Positions 14,308 to 22,295 of a DNA stretch of 24,274 nucleotides are shown here, in pieces. The translations under genes were made by a program, and so were the position numbers. Source of the stretch: SIAJ01 sp036266155. Lineage in GTDB: Bacteria > Planctomycetota > Planctomycetia > Gemmatales > Gemmataceae. The DNA is taken from assembly GCA_036266155.1 (NCBI GenBank), contig DATANR010000284.1:1-24274 (forward strand), read 5' to 3'. Every line of letters begins with the position of its first letter. Within the stretch, counting starts at the first letter, position 1. Below the pieces are notes generated by a model. That model was not told the origin of the DNA and did no database searches. It saw nothing but the letters and a program-made list of their open reading frames with translations.

Positions 14308-15885
14308 TTAATAATCCTTCTTCGAGAATCGCCAACACGCCAGTCCCAGCATTCCGCCAATCCACAGCAACGACATGCCGATCGACGAACCCCAGTTCGG
14401 GTACGTCAGCATGTTGGATTCCCACTTCTTCTTGTCGTTCTCGGTCATGACGTCCGAGATGAGCTTGGTTGTGATCGTGTCCATGTCGCCGGTGCGCGGC
14501 AAGACGGCATGTACGATGTCGGCGGTGGTCGTCACCCAGTTGGGAATAATCTCCTTGAGCGGACCATTCCGTGCCGTGTCGACCTGGTTGTAGAAGAACG
14601 TGACCAACCACAACAGCGCGTTGAACGCGAGCGTCACGAGCAGGCTGGCGATCGGGCTGCGCGTCCAGACCGACATCAGCGTCGACAGTGCGTACAAGAT
14701 GGCAAAGCCAAACGTCAGCACCGGGATCAGCAGCAGGAACTTCGGATTCCACAACCCCGACCGAATGCCGAACACGAGCCAGGCACTGCCCACCGCCGCC
14801 GTGGCGAAGATGAACATGAAGGATAGCCCGCCAATGTACTTGTAAATGAGCAGCATCGGCCGCGTGACCGGCTTCGCCAACATCAGGTCAACTGACCCCT
14901 TGCGCAGCATATTGGGGATGAAGAACGACGTGACAATAATGCCGAGAATGATCGCGATGCCGGCGCCGATGCCGTTGACCATGTTGTTCTGAATTGCGTA
15001 GACCACCTGACCGAGTGAGTGAGCCCCGAACATCTGTTCAAGCGACATGGCCCCGAAGAAGAGCGACACCGTGTGCGGCCAGTTGCGCGGATCGCTCGAA
15101 TCGGTCACCACCTTGAACTCTTGCGGCCCATTCAGCGGGCCCGGCGTCCGTTCGACGGCCTTCACCTTGACGTTGTAATGGTACTCTAGCCGCTCGCGGA
15201 TGAAGTCCTCCATCATCTTGTCGGTCAATTCAAACGTGAGCAGCTTCTTCTTTTCTTCCTCGTTCAATCCCTCGGCCTGCTGAATTCTCTTGATGAGGTC
15301 AGCCAGATCGGTGTGCCAGAGCAAAACTTCCTGGCCGAAGTTGTCGAACTCATCGGTTCCAAACGGGTTCTTCTTTTTTGCCTTGGGCTCTGGATCCTTG
15401 GCGTCGGCCTTTGCTTCGGCTTTCACACCTGCCTCTTTGCCGTCCCCATTTGCCTTGTCTTTCGGTTGCGGATCTTTGGAATCGCCCGAGTCCTTGCCAC
15501 GGCGCCGGCCACCGCCGTCGTCCGTGCCGGGACCGTTCAGAAGTTGGTCGGGATTCCCCGGCGTCGCCGTGATCGTGAATGCATAACGGCCATTGGCCGG
15601 GTTGTTGGCACTTTCAAGAGTCTTGAAGTCCTTGACCTCATACGCCACATTGAAGCGCTGAAAGTCGGCAGCCTTGGTGACCGGGATATTGCCCCGGTTC
15701 ACGCGCACACGGGCCAGGTCGTCCTTGGCGCCTTCAAACACCTTCTCGGCGGGGACGGCCGTGAAGCCGATGCTGCCAATGAGCAAGGCGAACAGGATCG
15801 ACAGGATGATCAGGACAAGCAATATCTTGCTGTCCCAGGCCTCCCGGAGGGAATCCTTCAGGATGGCCAGTGGCTTGGTCATCAT
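14308..15885 (-). CDS. ABC-2-type transporter permease with a large hydrophilic insertion
   Basis: A 525-residue integral membrane permease. Hydrophobic segments lie at about 20-41, 302-324, 350-373, 382-404, 411-432 and 501-519. Between the first and second helices sits a 255-residue hydrophilic loop that would face outside the cytoplasm. Its residues 121-172 are low in complexity and rich in Lys, Asp, Gly and Ala (GKDSGDSKDPQPKDKANGDG). Many planctomycete ABC-2 permeases carry such a loop, but its role is unknown. ATG at 15885 overlaps the ATPase stop (ATGA), so the two are translated together and form one transporter. By family it is more likely an exporter than an importer. Substrate unknown. 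Confidence 0.88.
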   Translation of the reverse strand: MMTKPLAILKDSLREAWDSKILLVLIILSILFALLIGSIGFTAVPAEKVFEGAKDDLARVRVNRGNIPVTKAADFQRFNVAYEVKDFKTLESANNPANGRYAFTITATPGNPDQLLNGPGTDDGGGRRRGKDSGDSKDPQPKDKANGDGKEAGVKAEAKADAKDPEPKAKKKNPFGTDEFDNFGQEVLLWHTDLADLIKRIQQAEGLNEEEKKKLLTFELTDKMMEDFIRERLEYHYNVKVKAVERTPGPLNGPQEFKVVTDSSDPRNWPHTVSLFFGAMSLEQMFGAHSLGQVVYAIQNNMVNGIGAGIAIILGIIVTSFFIPNMLRKGSVDLMLAKPVTRPMLLIYKYIGGLSFMFIFATAAVGSAWLVFGIRSGLWNPKFLLLIPVLTFGFAILYALSTLMSVWTRSPIASLLVTLAFNALLWLVTFFYNQVDTARNGPLKEIIPNWVTTTADIVHAVLPRTGDMDTITTKLISDVMTENDKKKWESNMLTYPNWGSSIGMSLLWIGGMLGLACWRFSKKDY

Positions 15886-16880
15886 CGGTCGTCCTCCCGT
15901 CGGCTGCGGCGGTTGTCGTCGCGATAGCCGTCGCGTTCCCGGTCGGCGGCCCGCTTCTTGCGTCGGGCGTCCACACCAGGCTCGGCAGCCTCGACCAACG
16001 ACACAAAGATGTCTTCGAGCGTCTGACGCTTTTCCACCATGTGCGTAAGCTTCAAGCCCCGGTCACGGACCAGCTGGAGCACCGGATCGATCGCCTGGCC
16101 GTCCGCCAGCGTGATCTCCCAACGATCGCCGGCCGATCGGATGTTGTAGCCCATCCGCTGCACTTCGCGATCGGGGAAATCGTCGCTATCTACGCCGAGG
16201 ACGAATACCCCGCGCTGGGCCGTCAGTTCTTTGACCGTGCCCTCGCGGATCAATTCGCCTTTCTGCATGATGGCGACCCGGTCGCACATCAGTTCGATTT
16301 CGCCGAGCAAGTGCGAGTTGACGAACACCGTCGCCCCGCGGCGCTTGCGGTCCTCGATCATCTCACGGATTTCGCGCCGGCCCACCGGGTCGACGCCGTC
16401 CGTCGGTTCATCGAGAAATATCAACTCGGGGTCGTGAAAGATTGCTTGGGCGATGCCGGTCCGCTGCTTCATGCCCTTGGAATAGGTGCGGATTTTGTTG
16501 TGCATCCGGCTCGCGAGACCGACCTGATCGAGTAGTTCCGGGATCTTCTTGCGACGGTCGTCTTTTGACATCCCGTAAAGGGTGCCGTAGTAATCGAGCA
16601 GGCTGAACGCGGTGTGATAGTCGGGGAAGCGATGGTCTTCGGGCAGGTAGCCGATCTTCTGCCGCACTTCGGCCGTGCCGGCGGGATGGTGGAAGACGAC
16701 CGCGTCGCCCTCGTTGTATTTCACGATCCCGAGCAGGATCTTGACCAGCGTCGTCTTGCCGGCTCCGTTCTGCCCAAGCAGGCCGAACACTTCGCCGGGT
16801 TCGATTCTTAGGTTAATGCCCCGCAAGGCTTCGATGCGCTTGTAGCGTTTGCGGAGTTCGCGCGTTTCGATCACGGCCAC
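15882..16880 (-). CDS. ABC transporter ATP-binding protein (exporter type)
   Basis: A 332-residue nucleotide-binding subunit. It contains Walker A GQNGAGKT (36-43), the signature YSKGMKQR (133-140), Walker B LIFLDEPT (153-160) with the D-loop following and the H-loop NSHLL (His190). A C-terminal domain of about 90 residues follows, and the last 30 residues form an Arg/Asp-rich tail. It energises the permease encoded just downstream. The CcmA-like arrangement is typical of ABC-2 exporters. The start is GTG at 16880, with GGAGA about eight bases upstream. A second GTG at 16874 is possible. The order ATPase then permease with a four-base overlap supports one operon. Confidence 0.93.
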   Translation of the reverse strand: MAVIETRELRKRYKRIEALRGINLRIEPGEVFGLLGQNGAGKTTLVKILLGIVKYNEGDAVVFHHPAGTAEVRQKIGYLPEDHRFPDYHTAFSLLDYYGTLYGMSKDDRRKKIPELLDQVGLASRMHNKIRTYSKGMKQRTGIAQAIFHDPELIFLDEPTDGVDPVGRREIREMIEDRKRRGATVFVNSHLLGEIELMCDRVAIMQKGELIREGTVKELTAQRGVFVLGVDSDDFPDREVQRMGYNIRSAGDRWEITLADGQAIDPVLQLVRDRGLKLTHMVEKRQTLEDIFVSLVEAAEPGVDARRKKRAADRERDGYRDDNRRSRREDDR

Positions 16881-16989
16881 GGGGGCAGTCTCCGTAGCAA
16901 GGGAGTTGGAGAGGGAAAATTGTAGGAGCCGACAGGTGGTTCGCCCCGTGGCGGTAAGAATTTGCGTGGCTAGGCCGGCCGTCTACCGC

Positions 16990-17031
16990 AAAACGAGGCG
17001 GCCGCCGGCGGGAGAGGTTGCCGGCGGCCGC
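16990..17031 (-). terminator. Rho-independent terminator of the Tat-exported protein gene
   Basis: Reading the minus strand, a perfect 12-base stem (GCGGCCGCCGGC at 16998-17009 with GCCGGCGGCCGC at 17020-17031) around a ten-base loop is followed by CTCGTTTTGC. It starts 25 bases after the stop at 17056. Very GC-rich stem plus four T residues fits a terminator for the gene ending there, and it separates that gene from the ABC operon. Confidence 0.7.
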
Positions 17032-17055
17032 TCGATGATGAGCCTGTGAATTCGC

Positions 17056-18570
17056 TCAACCCAGCAGGCGTCGAGCTTCCTCGACGCCCGGAGCCGGCTT
17101 GCCGTACTCGCTGGCGGTGACACGGGCGAGCGCCTCGAGTTGCCGCCACCGGAAGGCTGGGCGGGTGGCCGCGAACTCTTCGGACACCGTGCGATAGAAC
17201 TTCTCGGCGTGCAGGGCACCATCTTCGCTGACGGCGTACTTCAGCAGCAGGTCGAACACCGGCTTGGCGTTGTGGCCGCCCTTGCCGTACTTGTGGACCA
17301 GCGCACAGGCCAGCGCCTGGTCCTGGGCCTTGACGGCCGTCTCGGTCGCCTTCAGCAATTCGGCCGGATCCGAGGTCGTCACCTTCTCGAGGTGCTCGGC
17401 GAGCGGGTACGGGTCCTTGAGCTGACCGCCGCTCTGGCCGCCGGTGTGGAAGGCGCCGACGATCAGGCTGGCGACGGCGTTCCGTTGGTTGCTGACCGCC
17501 GCGATGTGCCGCCACGCATTGGCCGCGTCGGATGCGTGTACGCCCGGCGAATCGCCATGCACGCTGCCGATCTGCTTGAAGCCATCCGCTTGACGCCGGC
17601 CCGGATCACGCAGCACCAGCATGTTCGACGCGAGCGAATTCGCCTGGGCGATCGACTCGGCCGAGAACCCTTCGGCCAGGGCCGCGGCCACCGCGTCGGC
17701 AGCCTTCTCGGAGCCGTCGCCGTAGATAACCTTGGCCATCTTCTCGATCCACGCGTCATCGGCCTGGCGCGTGCCCATCTTCTTGCCGACGAGTTTGTAC
17801 TGGTCAAGCAGCTTCGGCAGCACGGTGTGGATACCGCGATCGCGACCCTTCTCCCGGCACGCGAACAACACCGACTGCCGAAGCAGTGTGTGCGCTTGCT
17901 CCGGGCCGGTGTAGTCGAGCATCGTCCACGCCCGCCATGCCAACACGACGCGGTGAACGTTGACTTCGTCGTGGACGCAATATTGAAGCGTGTCGAACGC
18001 CTCGCTCGGCATCCCCTTGGCAACCGTGGCGAACATCGCTTCGGCGCCGGCCCGGTCGTTCTTGCGCGTGGCGTCGCGGATCGCTTCGCCGGGAATCGCG
18101 TCGGCCGGTAGCGGGGCCGCCTCAATCGGATGCAGCGCCTCGTTCTTGCGGCCGCCCTTCGCCTGGATGTGCGTCGAGTTCCGGAAGAGCACTTTCAACA
18201 CCGGCAACGCTCGGCTCGACTCCGGCAGTTCCTTGCTCATCTCAAATGCCGGCGCCAGGGCCATGAACGTGTGGTAGCCCTCGTAATGCTGACCGCCGAA
18301 CTCGCGGGCGTTCGACAAGGCCCCGGCCGCAACGAGCGTCTTGAGGTCGAGACCGTCCTTGAGCTTCTTGACCAGTTCACCCATCAATTTGTCAGTCGGC
18401 GTGTCTTGCAGGAAGGCGGCGAGCGGTTCGAGCTTGCCGAAGTTCAACGTGTCCGGTGCGTCCTTGGCGATGGCCCGTGTGAGGCCGAGGTCGAGTGCGA
18501 CGGCCGGGCCGACGCTGGCGACCAGCATGCCACGACCAACATCCGCGAGAAATTCCCGTCGGCTGCTCAT
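17056..18570 (-). CDS. Tat-exported protein of unknown function
   Basis: A 504-residue protein with an N-terminal SRREFL motif (residues 3-8) and a hydrophobic stretch (GMLVASVGPAVALDLGL), a classic twin-arginine signal. The body is largely helical and rich in His in its first half: HYEGYH (95-100), NSTHIQ, and YCVHDEVNVHR (197-207). These could ligate a metal or cofactor, which would explain export by Tat. I do not recognise the family. GGAG seven bases before the ATG at 18570 supports the start. The gene lies 108 bases after the ECF sigma gene on the same strand, with a 16-base palindrome between them. It may be a target of that sigma factor or belong to the same regulon, which is inference. 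Confidence 0.75.
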   Translation of the reverse strand: MSSRREFLADVGRGMLVASVGPAVALDLGLTRAIAKDAPDTLNFGKLEPLAAFLQDTPTDKLMGELVKKLKDGLDLKTLVAAGALSNAREFGGQHYEGYHTFMALAPAFEMSKELPESSRALPVLKVLFRNSTHIQAKGGRKNEALHPIEAAPLPADAIPGEAIRDATRKNDRAGAEAMFATVAKGMPSEAFDTLQYCVHDEVNVHRVVLAWRAWTMLDYTGPEQAHTLLRQSVLFACREKGRDRGIHTVLPKLLDQYKLVGKKMGTRQADDAWIEKMAKVIYGDGSEKAADAVAAALAEGFSAESIAQANSLASNMLVLRDPGRRQADGFKQIGSVHGDSPGVHASDAANAWRHIAAVSNQRNAVASLIVGAFHTGGQSGGQLKDPYPLAEHLEKVTTSDPAELLKATETAVKAQDQALACALVHKYGKGGHNAKPVFDLLLKYAVSEDGALHAEKFYRTVSEEFAATRPAFRWRQLEALARVTASEYGKPAPGVEEARRLLG

Positions 18571-18635
18571 GAGTGTGCTCCGAAATGGGAGAGGATTCGG
18601 CCGGCAAGCGGCCCGTAATCGAAGAACGTGGGGGT

Positions 18636-18651
18636 GTTACACAAGTGTAAC
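18636..18651. promoter_or_regulatory. GTTACAC-AA-GTGTAAC dyad, candidate operator or sigma site
   Basis: A perfect 7-bp inverted repeat with a two-base centre, 66 bases upstream of the Tat-exported protein gene and 28 bases after the ECF sigma stop. Related GTAAC half-sites occur at 12293-12307 before the other ECF sigma gene. It may be a regulator binding site or overlap a promoter. No protein can be named. Confidence 0.45.
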
Positions 18652-18678
18652 TGCGCGGCGTTTGAATTGGGAAAGGCC

Positions 18679-19284
18679 TTATCCCAAATCCCCCAGCGCC
18701 TCCCGCAACCGCTGAAGCACGCGCGACTTGGAGACACGAACGCCAACCGGGCTCATTCCCAATTCAACAGCCACGTCTGGTGCCGGCCGACCTTCCACAG
18801 CCGTGGCCCAGAACGCCTGCCAGGTTCTGTCGTGGAACTCAGTCCGGATGAGATCGCAGCACTTTCTCAAGAGCAACCGCTCGGCATTGTCCGTGCCCGT
18901 CTCCTCCAGGGGTTCCGGATCAGCAAGTCCCGCAAAGCGAAGTTGGGCCTCAGTACCGCCTTCACCGCCGGGTTCGCGGCCCAGTCTGCGGAAGTGATCG
19001 TGGACCTTGTTCCGCAGGATGACGCGCAACCAGCCACGAAAGGTATCGCCGCTACGTTCTTTCTTGAAACCGTTGAGATGGGCCGCCACGGCCAGGAAGA
19101 CGTCCTGCAGCACGTCGGCCGTGTCGGCGTCGCCGAGTCCAGAGCGACGACACCAACGATGGGCGAGCGGCGCGTACAAATCCACCAGGCCCGTCCACGC
19201 GGCCGGATCGTTGGCCCGCGCGCGTTCGATCAAACTCCGCGGCGTGCGGGTCGAGGAGCCGTCGGTGTTCGACGCGTGCGTCAT
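18679..19284 (-). CDS. ECF-type RNA polymerase sigma factor, kinase-associated group
   Basis: A 201-residue ECF sigma factor. Region 2 spans about 17-105 (IERARANDPAAWTGLVDLYA with DVLQDVFLAVAAHLNGF and FRGWLRVILRNKVHDHFRR); region 4 spans 154-197 (AFWATAVEGRPAPDVAVELG, then VRVSKSRVLQRLREAL). The region 4 pattern is that of planctomycete ECF factors encoded beside Ser/Thr kinases. It is divergent from such a kinase gene across 101 bases. ATG at 19284 is chosen although its ribosome binding site is poor. A longer version from 19335 would add 17 residues. No anti-sigma gene lies next to it, so the kinase, which carries an anti-sigma-like zinc motif, may be its controller. Its targets probably include the downstream Tat-exported protein. 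Confidence 0.88.
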   Translation of the reverse strand: MTHASNTDGSSTRTPRSLIERARANDPAAWTGLVDLYAPLAHRWCRRSGLGDADTADVLQDVFLAVAAHLNGFKKERSGDTFRGWLRVILRNKVHDHFRRLGREPGGEGGTEAQLRFAGLADPEPLEETGTDNAERLLLRKCCDLIRTEFHDRTWQAFWATAVEGRPAPDVAVELGMSPVGVRVSKSRVLQRLREALGDLG

Positions 19285-19385
19285 GGCATGATGGCGTGAG
19301 CAGTATCCCGCAGTTTCCGCTATGCTGGTAGCCACGTCCAGTGCTTTGCCGGTTGGATGAGCCCAAAGCGCAGGAGATTCGTCCG

Positions 19386-21251
19386 ATGGACCCGTGCCCG
19401 AGTCGCGACGAGTTGGCCGCGTTCGCCGCCGGCGATGTGCGACGCATCGCGTTCGAGCGCATTGCTCGTCATGCTGAAGAGTGCGAGAACTGTGGACGAT
19501 TACTCGACGAACTCGACGCCATCACCGATCCGCTCTTGGTCGGCCTGCGGGCTGGTGCAAGCGACACCGACTCCGGTTGGGACGTGCCCGGTCATGTGCG
19601 CAGCGCGCTCCTGGCACTCGGCGCCGGCGACGCCATCGTGGCCCCCGGCCCCGCAGCCGGCAGCCGGCTTGACAAGTTCGAACTGATCGAATGCCTCGGC
19701 ACCGGCGCGTTCGGCCAGGTCTTCAAGGCGATCGACACCGAATTGGATCGGCCCGTCGCGGTCAAAGTGCTGCGTGGCGGCGCGGGCGCCAGTCGCGAGG
19801 ATGTCGAACGCTTTCTGCGTGAAGCCCGCAGCGCCGCCCGGCTGCGGCATCCCGGCATCGTCGCCATCCATGCCACCGGGCAGGCCCCGGACGGGTCGCC
19901 GTTCCTCGTCGAGGAGTTCGTCAACGGCGCTACCCTCGCCGCGTCGATCAAAGAGGGTCCGCTCGATCCGCGTCGTGCCGCCGAAATCGTGGCCGGCCTC
20001 GCCGACGCACTGGCCTATGCCCACGCGCACGGGGTTGTCCACCGCGACGTGAAGCCGTCGAACATCATGCTCGACCTCGACGGCCATCCACATCTGATGG
20101 ACTTCGGCCTCGCCAAGCGCGAGACGGACGAGCCGCCGGAGACGGTCGAAGGCCAGGTGCTCGGCACGCCCGCGTACATGAGCCCGGAACAAGCACGCGG
20201 CGAATCGCGCCGCGTCGATGGCCGTAGCGACGTCTACAGCCTCGGCGTCGTGCTCTACGAACTCATCACGGGCGAACGGCCCTTCCGCGGCAATCGGCGG
20301 ATGCTGCTGCTCCAGGTCCTCGAAGATGAGCCGCGGCCGCCGCGCCGGCTCAACGACCGTGTGCCGCGCGACCTGGAGACGATTGCGCTTAAGGCGATGG
20401 CAAAAACGCCGGGCCGCCGCTACGCCACTGCCGTCGATCTGGCCGAGGATCTGCGCCGCTTCCTGCGCGCCGAACCGGTGCGTGCCCGGCCGGCGGGGTG
20501 GATCGAACGAGCGTGGCGCTGGTGTCGGCGCAACCCGGTGCCGGCGAGCCTGCTCCTCGCGGTCACCGTCGGCTCCGCGCTCGGCCTCTGGCGTCTGTCA
20601 GTCCTCTCGGAAGAACTGGTCCGCAAGTCGGCGCTCGAAGGGGCGGCCCAGCAATCGGAGATGATGGATGAAGTCAACGCGGTCTACAGCTCCGAAGTCG
20701 CCGACCGCGTGCGCAATGTGCCGGTGACGCACGACTACGCTGGCCGACCTGGTGCGATCCCGCTGCCCGCGACGCTCACGATCGAACTGGGCCGGCACAT
20801 CAGCGAGCGCGGCAAGACCGGCGTCCAGGTCCGACTCTATAGCGAACTGCCCTTCCGCGACCGGCCCAACGGCACGCCACAAGACGACTTCGAGCGCGAC
20901 GCCCTGCGCCAGCTCCGCGAGAACCCGGAGACGCCGGTCTATCGCTTCGAACAAGCCGACGGCCGACCGGTGTTGCGCTACGCGACCGCCCGGCGCATGC
21001 AAGAGACCTGCGTGAAGTGCCACAACACGCACGCGAACAGCCCGAAGAAAGACTGGAAGGAAGGTGACGTGCCCGGCGTGCTCGAAGTGATCCGCCCGCT
21101 CGACGGCGACGTCGAACGTGCCCGCGCCGGCCTCCGCGGCACCGCGATCCTGATGGCCGTGACCTTCGGCTCCCTCCTCGGCGCCTGCGGCCTCATCCTC
21201 GTCATGACCAACCGCCGTCGCTATGCCCCGCGCGACGACACGCCAGCTTGA
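19386..21251 (+). CDS. Membrane Ser/Thr protein kinase with zinc-binding N-terminus and DUF3365 haem-type sensor domain
   Basis: A 621-residue kinase. His29-x3-Cys33-x2-Cys36 near the N-terminus is an anti-sigma-like zinc motif. The kinase domain (about 98-360) is complete: glycine loop GTGAFGQV, VAVK (Lys127), HRDVKPSN (Asp221), DFG (239-241), SPEQA and SDVYSLGVVLYELITGERPF. A membrane helix (386-406) is followed by an extracytoplasmic domain with DYAGRPGAIPLPATLTIELG, RFEQADGRPVLRYATARR and CVKCHNTH. This is the DUF3365/Tll0287-like family, in which CxxCH binds haem c. A second helix lies at 586-608. The start at 19386 has AGGAG nine bases upstream. The layout suggests that a haem-linked signal (redox, gas or other ligand) outside controls phosphorylation inside, probably affecting the divergent ECF sigma factor. 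Ligand and substrates are not known. Confidence 0.92.
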   Translation: MDPCPSRDELAAFAAGDVRRIAFERIARHAEECENCGRLLDELDAITDPLLVGLRAGASDTDSGWDVPGHVRSALLALGAGDAIVAPGPAAGSRLDKFELIECLGTGAFGQVFKAIDTELDRPVAVKVLRGGAGASREDVERFLREARSAARLRHPGIVAIHATGQAPDGSPFLVEEFVNGATLAASIKEGPLDPRRAAEIVAGLADALAYAHAHGVVHRDVKPSNIMLDLDGHPHLMDFGLAKRETDEPPETVEGQVLGTPAYMSPEQARGESRRVDGRSDVYSLGVVLYELITGERPFRGNRRMLLLQVLEDEPRPPRRLNDRVPRDLETIALKAMAKTPGRRYATAVDLAEDLRRFLRAEPVRARPAGWIERAWRWCRRNPVPASLLLAVTVGSALGLWRLSVLSEELVRKSALEGAAQQSEMMDEVNAVYSSEVADRVRNVPVTHDYAGRPGAIPLPATLTIELGRHISERGKTGVQVRLYSELPFRDRPNGTPQDDFERDALRQLRENPETPVYRFEQADGRPVLRYATARRMQETCVKCHNTHANSPKKDWKEGDVPGVLEVIRPLDGDVERARAGLRGTAILMAVTFGSLLGACGLILVMTNRRRYAPRDDTPA

Positions 21252-21271
21252 GTGCATGCGATCAGCGAATT

Positions 21272-21324
21272 CAGAGATTGCCAACAGAGATTGCCAAACA
21301 CATATGGGGGGTTGGCAATCTCTG
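21272..21324. repeat. Three-copy repeat forming alternative hairpins downstream of the kinase
   Basis: CAGAGATTGCCAA occurs at 21272 and again at 21285, and its inverse GTTGGCAATCTCTG is at 21311-21324. The first copy pairs with the inverse over 14 bases, the second over 13, so two mutually exclusive stems can form. It starts 21 bases after the kinase stop. No T tract follows, so a terminator is possible but unproven; processing or stability control are alternatives. Confidence 0.6.
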
Positions 21325-21513
21325 CCTACCGAAACGATAGTTATGTGCTTATTTGAAAAGCAGATACGTCGAAAACGGCGACGCCAAGATTCTAGCGCCA
21401 GGAACCCCCGTCTATCACGTGCTCAATTCGATTCACCATGCACTGTTGCAATGCAAAGAAACGAATCGGCCCAAGTCTGACTCTGCTCGGTAGACGGCGA
21501 AACAGTGACAGAA
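21325..21513. other. Non-coding stretch between kinase and PIN toxin genes
   Basis: Just under 190 bases, lower in GC than flanking genes, without a credible gene on either strand. It separates the chromosomal signalling block from the toxin-antitoxin pair, and its different composition would fit an acquired segment boundary, although that is only a hint. Confidence 0.4.
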
Positions 21514-21915
21514 CTACTTGAGCAGCGCGGAAAAGCCGGCCTGTTCAAAATGATGATCGGCGGTCAGTGCTTCGATGATGCCACGTTTGCGCAAGATGAC
21601 GAAAGACGTGCAGTCCGTCAAAGACCATTCTTTGTCGGGCCGTGATTTGAAGACGTCGAATCCTTCGCCAAAAAGTTCTGCGGAGGCCGGAATGATCTCG
21701 ATGTCCTCCGTGGCCCTGAGGCTTTCGATCATTGACTTGAACACACTTCGATTGACACCTCGACTAAAGAAGTTGCCCGCCTCAAGCAGGACAAACTCGG
21801 TTGTCACGACGCGGCCTTGATGGGCTCCCGCGATCGTCTTGGCCTGCGCGTGCAATTCATCGCGAGGGTTGAAGATCGCAACATAGAAAGAGGTGTCGGC
21901 GAAGAGAGCCTTCAT
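21514..21915 (-). CDS. PIN-domain RNase toxin, VapC-like
   Basis: A 133-residue PIN-domain protein. The acidic metal-binding set is visible: Asp7 in FADTSFYVA, Glu45 in VLLEAGNFF, Asp101 in SLTDCTSF and Asp120 near the end (TADHHFEQAGF). Such proteins are magnesium-dependent endoribonucleases, commonly toxins that cleave tRNA or rRNA. The gene overlaps the upstream antitoxin gene by ATGA (21912-21915), the classic arrangement for VapBC. The length is as usual and all key acids are kept, so the toxin is probably active when its partner is lost. Confidence 0.9.
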   Translation of the reverse strand: MKALFADTSFYVAIFNPRDELHAQAKTIAGAHQGRVVTTEFVLLEAGNFFSRGVNRSVFKSMIESLRATEDIEIIPASAELFGEGFDVFKSRPDKEWSLTDCTSFVILRKRGIIEALTADHHFEQAGFSALLK

Positions 21916-22136
21916 TTCTTGGGATGCCCGTACAAGTAATGATCGACATTTTGTGAAGCGTCAGCGGGCAATCCTTCCGCCTTGCCGACAACGTCACCTA
22001 GGCGATCGAGCAGGCTCCGCTTGGCCGGCGTCGGTGGGGTTTCAATGGCCTCGATCCGGACGGCTGTACCGTCAAGCAGGTCGGTCGGAGTGTCGAAGAC
22101 GACGACGCCGTCTTGAACATGACCCGTGAAGGACAT
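21912..22136 (-). CDS. Antitoxin of the PIN-domain toxin (VapB-like)
   Basis: A 74-residue protein, MSFTGHVQDGVVVFDTPTDL, then LDGTAVRIEAIE. The GxVxxGVVVxDxPxxLxDGTxVRI pattern is that of short beta-strand antitoxins that precede PIN toxins, with an AbrB-like fold at the N-terminus. The C-terminal part (LLDRLGDVVGKAEGLPADAS) would wrap around the toxin. GGAG eight bases before the ATG at 22136 gives a strong start, and the stop overlaps the toxin start. As in other VapBC pairs, the antitoxin-toxin complex probably represses its own promoter. Confidence 0.85.
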   Translation of the reverse strand: MSFTGHVQDGVVVFDTPTDLLDGTAVRIEAIETPPTPAKRSLLDRLGDVVGKAEGLPADASQNVDHYLYGHPKK

Positions 22137-22295
22137 GATCGAGGCTCCAATAACAACTACGTCAACGCGTGCGTCATTATCGTCTTGACGCGACCTCTGT
22201 AGCTGCTCATATCCGTATTGTTCTCAGAATCGGTAGGCTGTCAACTACACAACGCTCAGCCAGAGCGGCGCGACGTGCGTCATGGAGGCGTCGAA
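22137..22295. other. Upstream region of the antitoxin gene
   Basis: About 160 bases, no gene seen. On the minus strand a TTGACA lies at 22242-22237, with no convincing -10 at the right distance. The antitoxin promoter, and probably its autoregulatory site, should be here. A GATAAT hexamer at about 22176-22181 on the same strand is another weak candidate for a -10. Confidence 0.35.
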
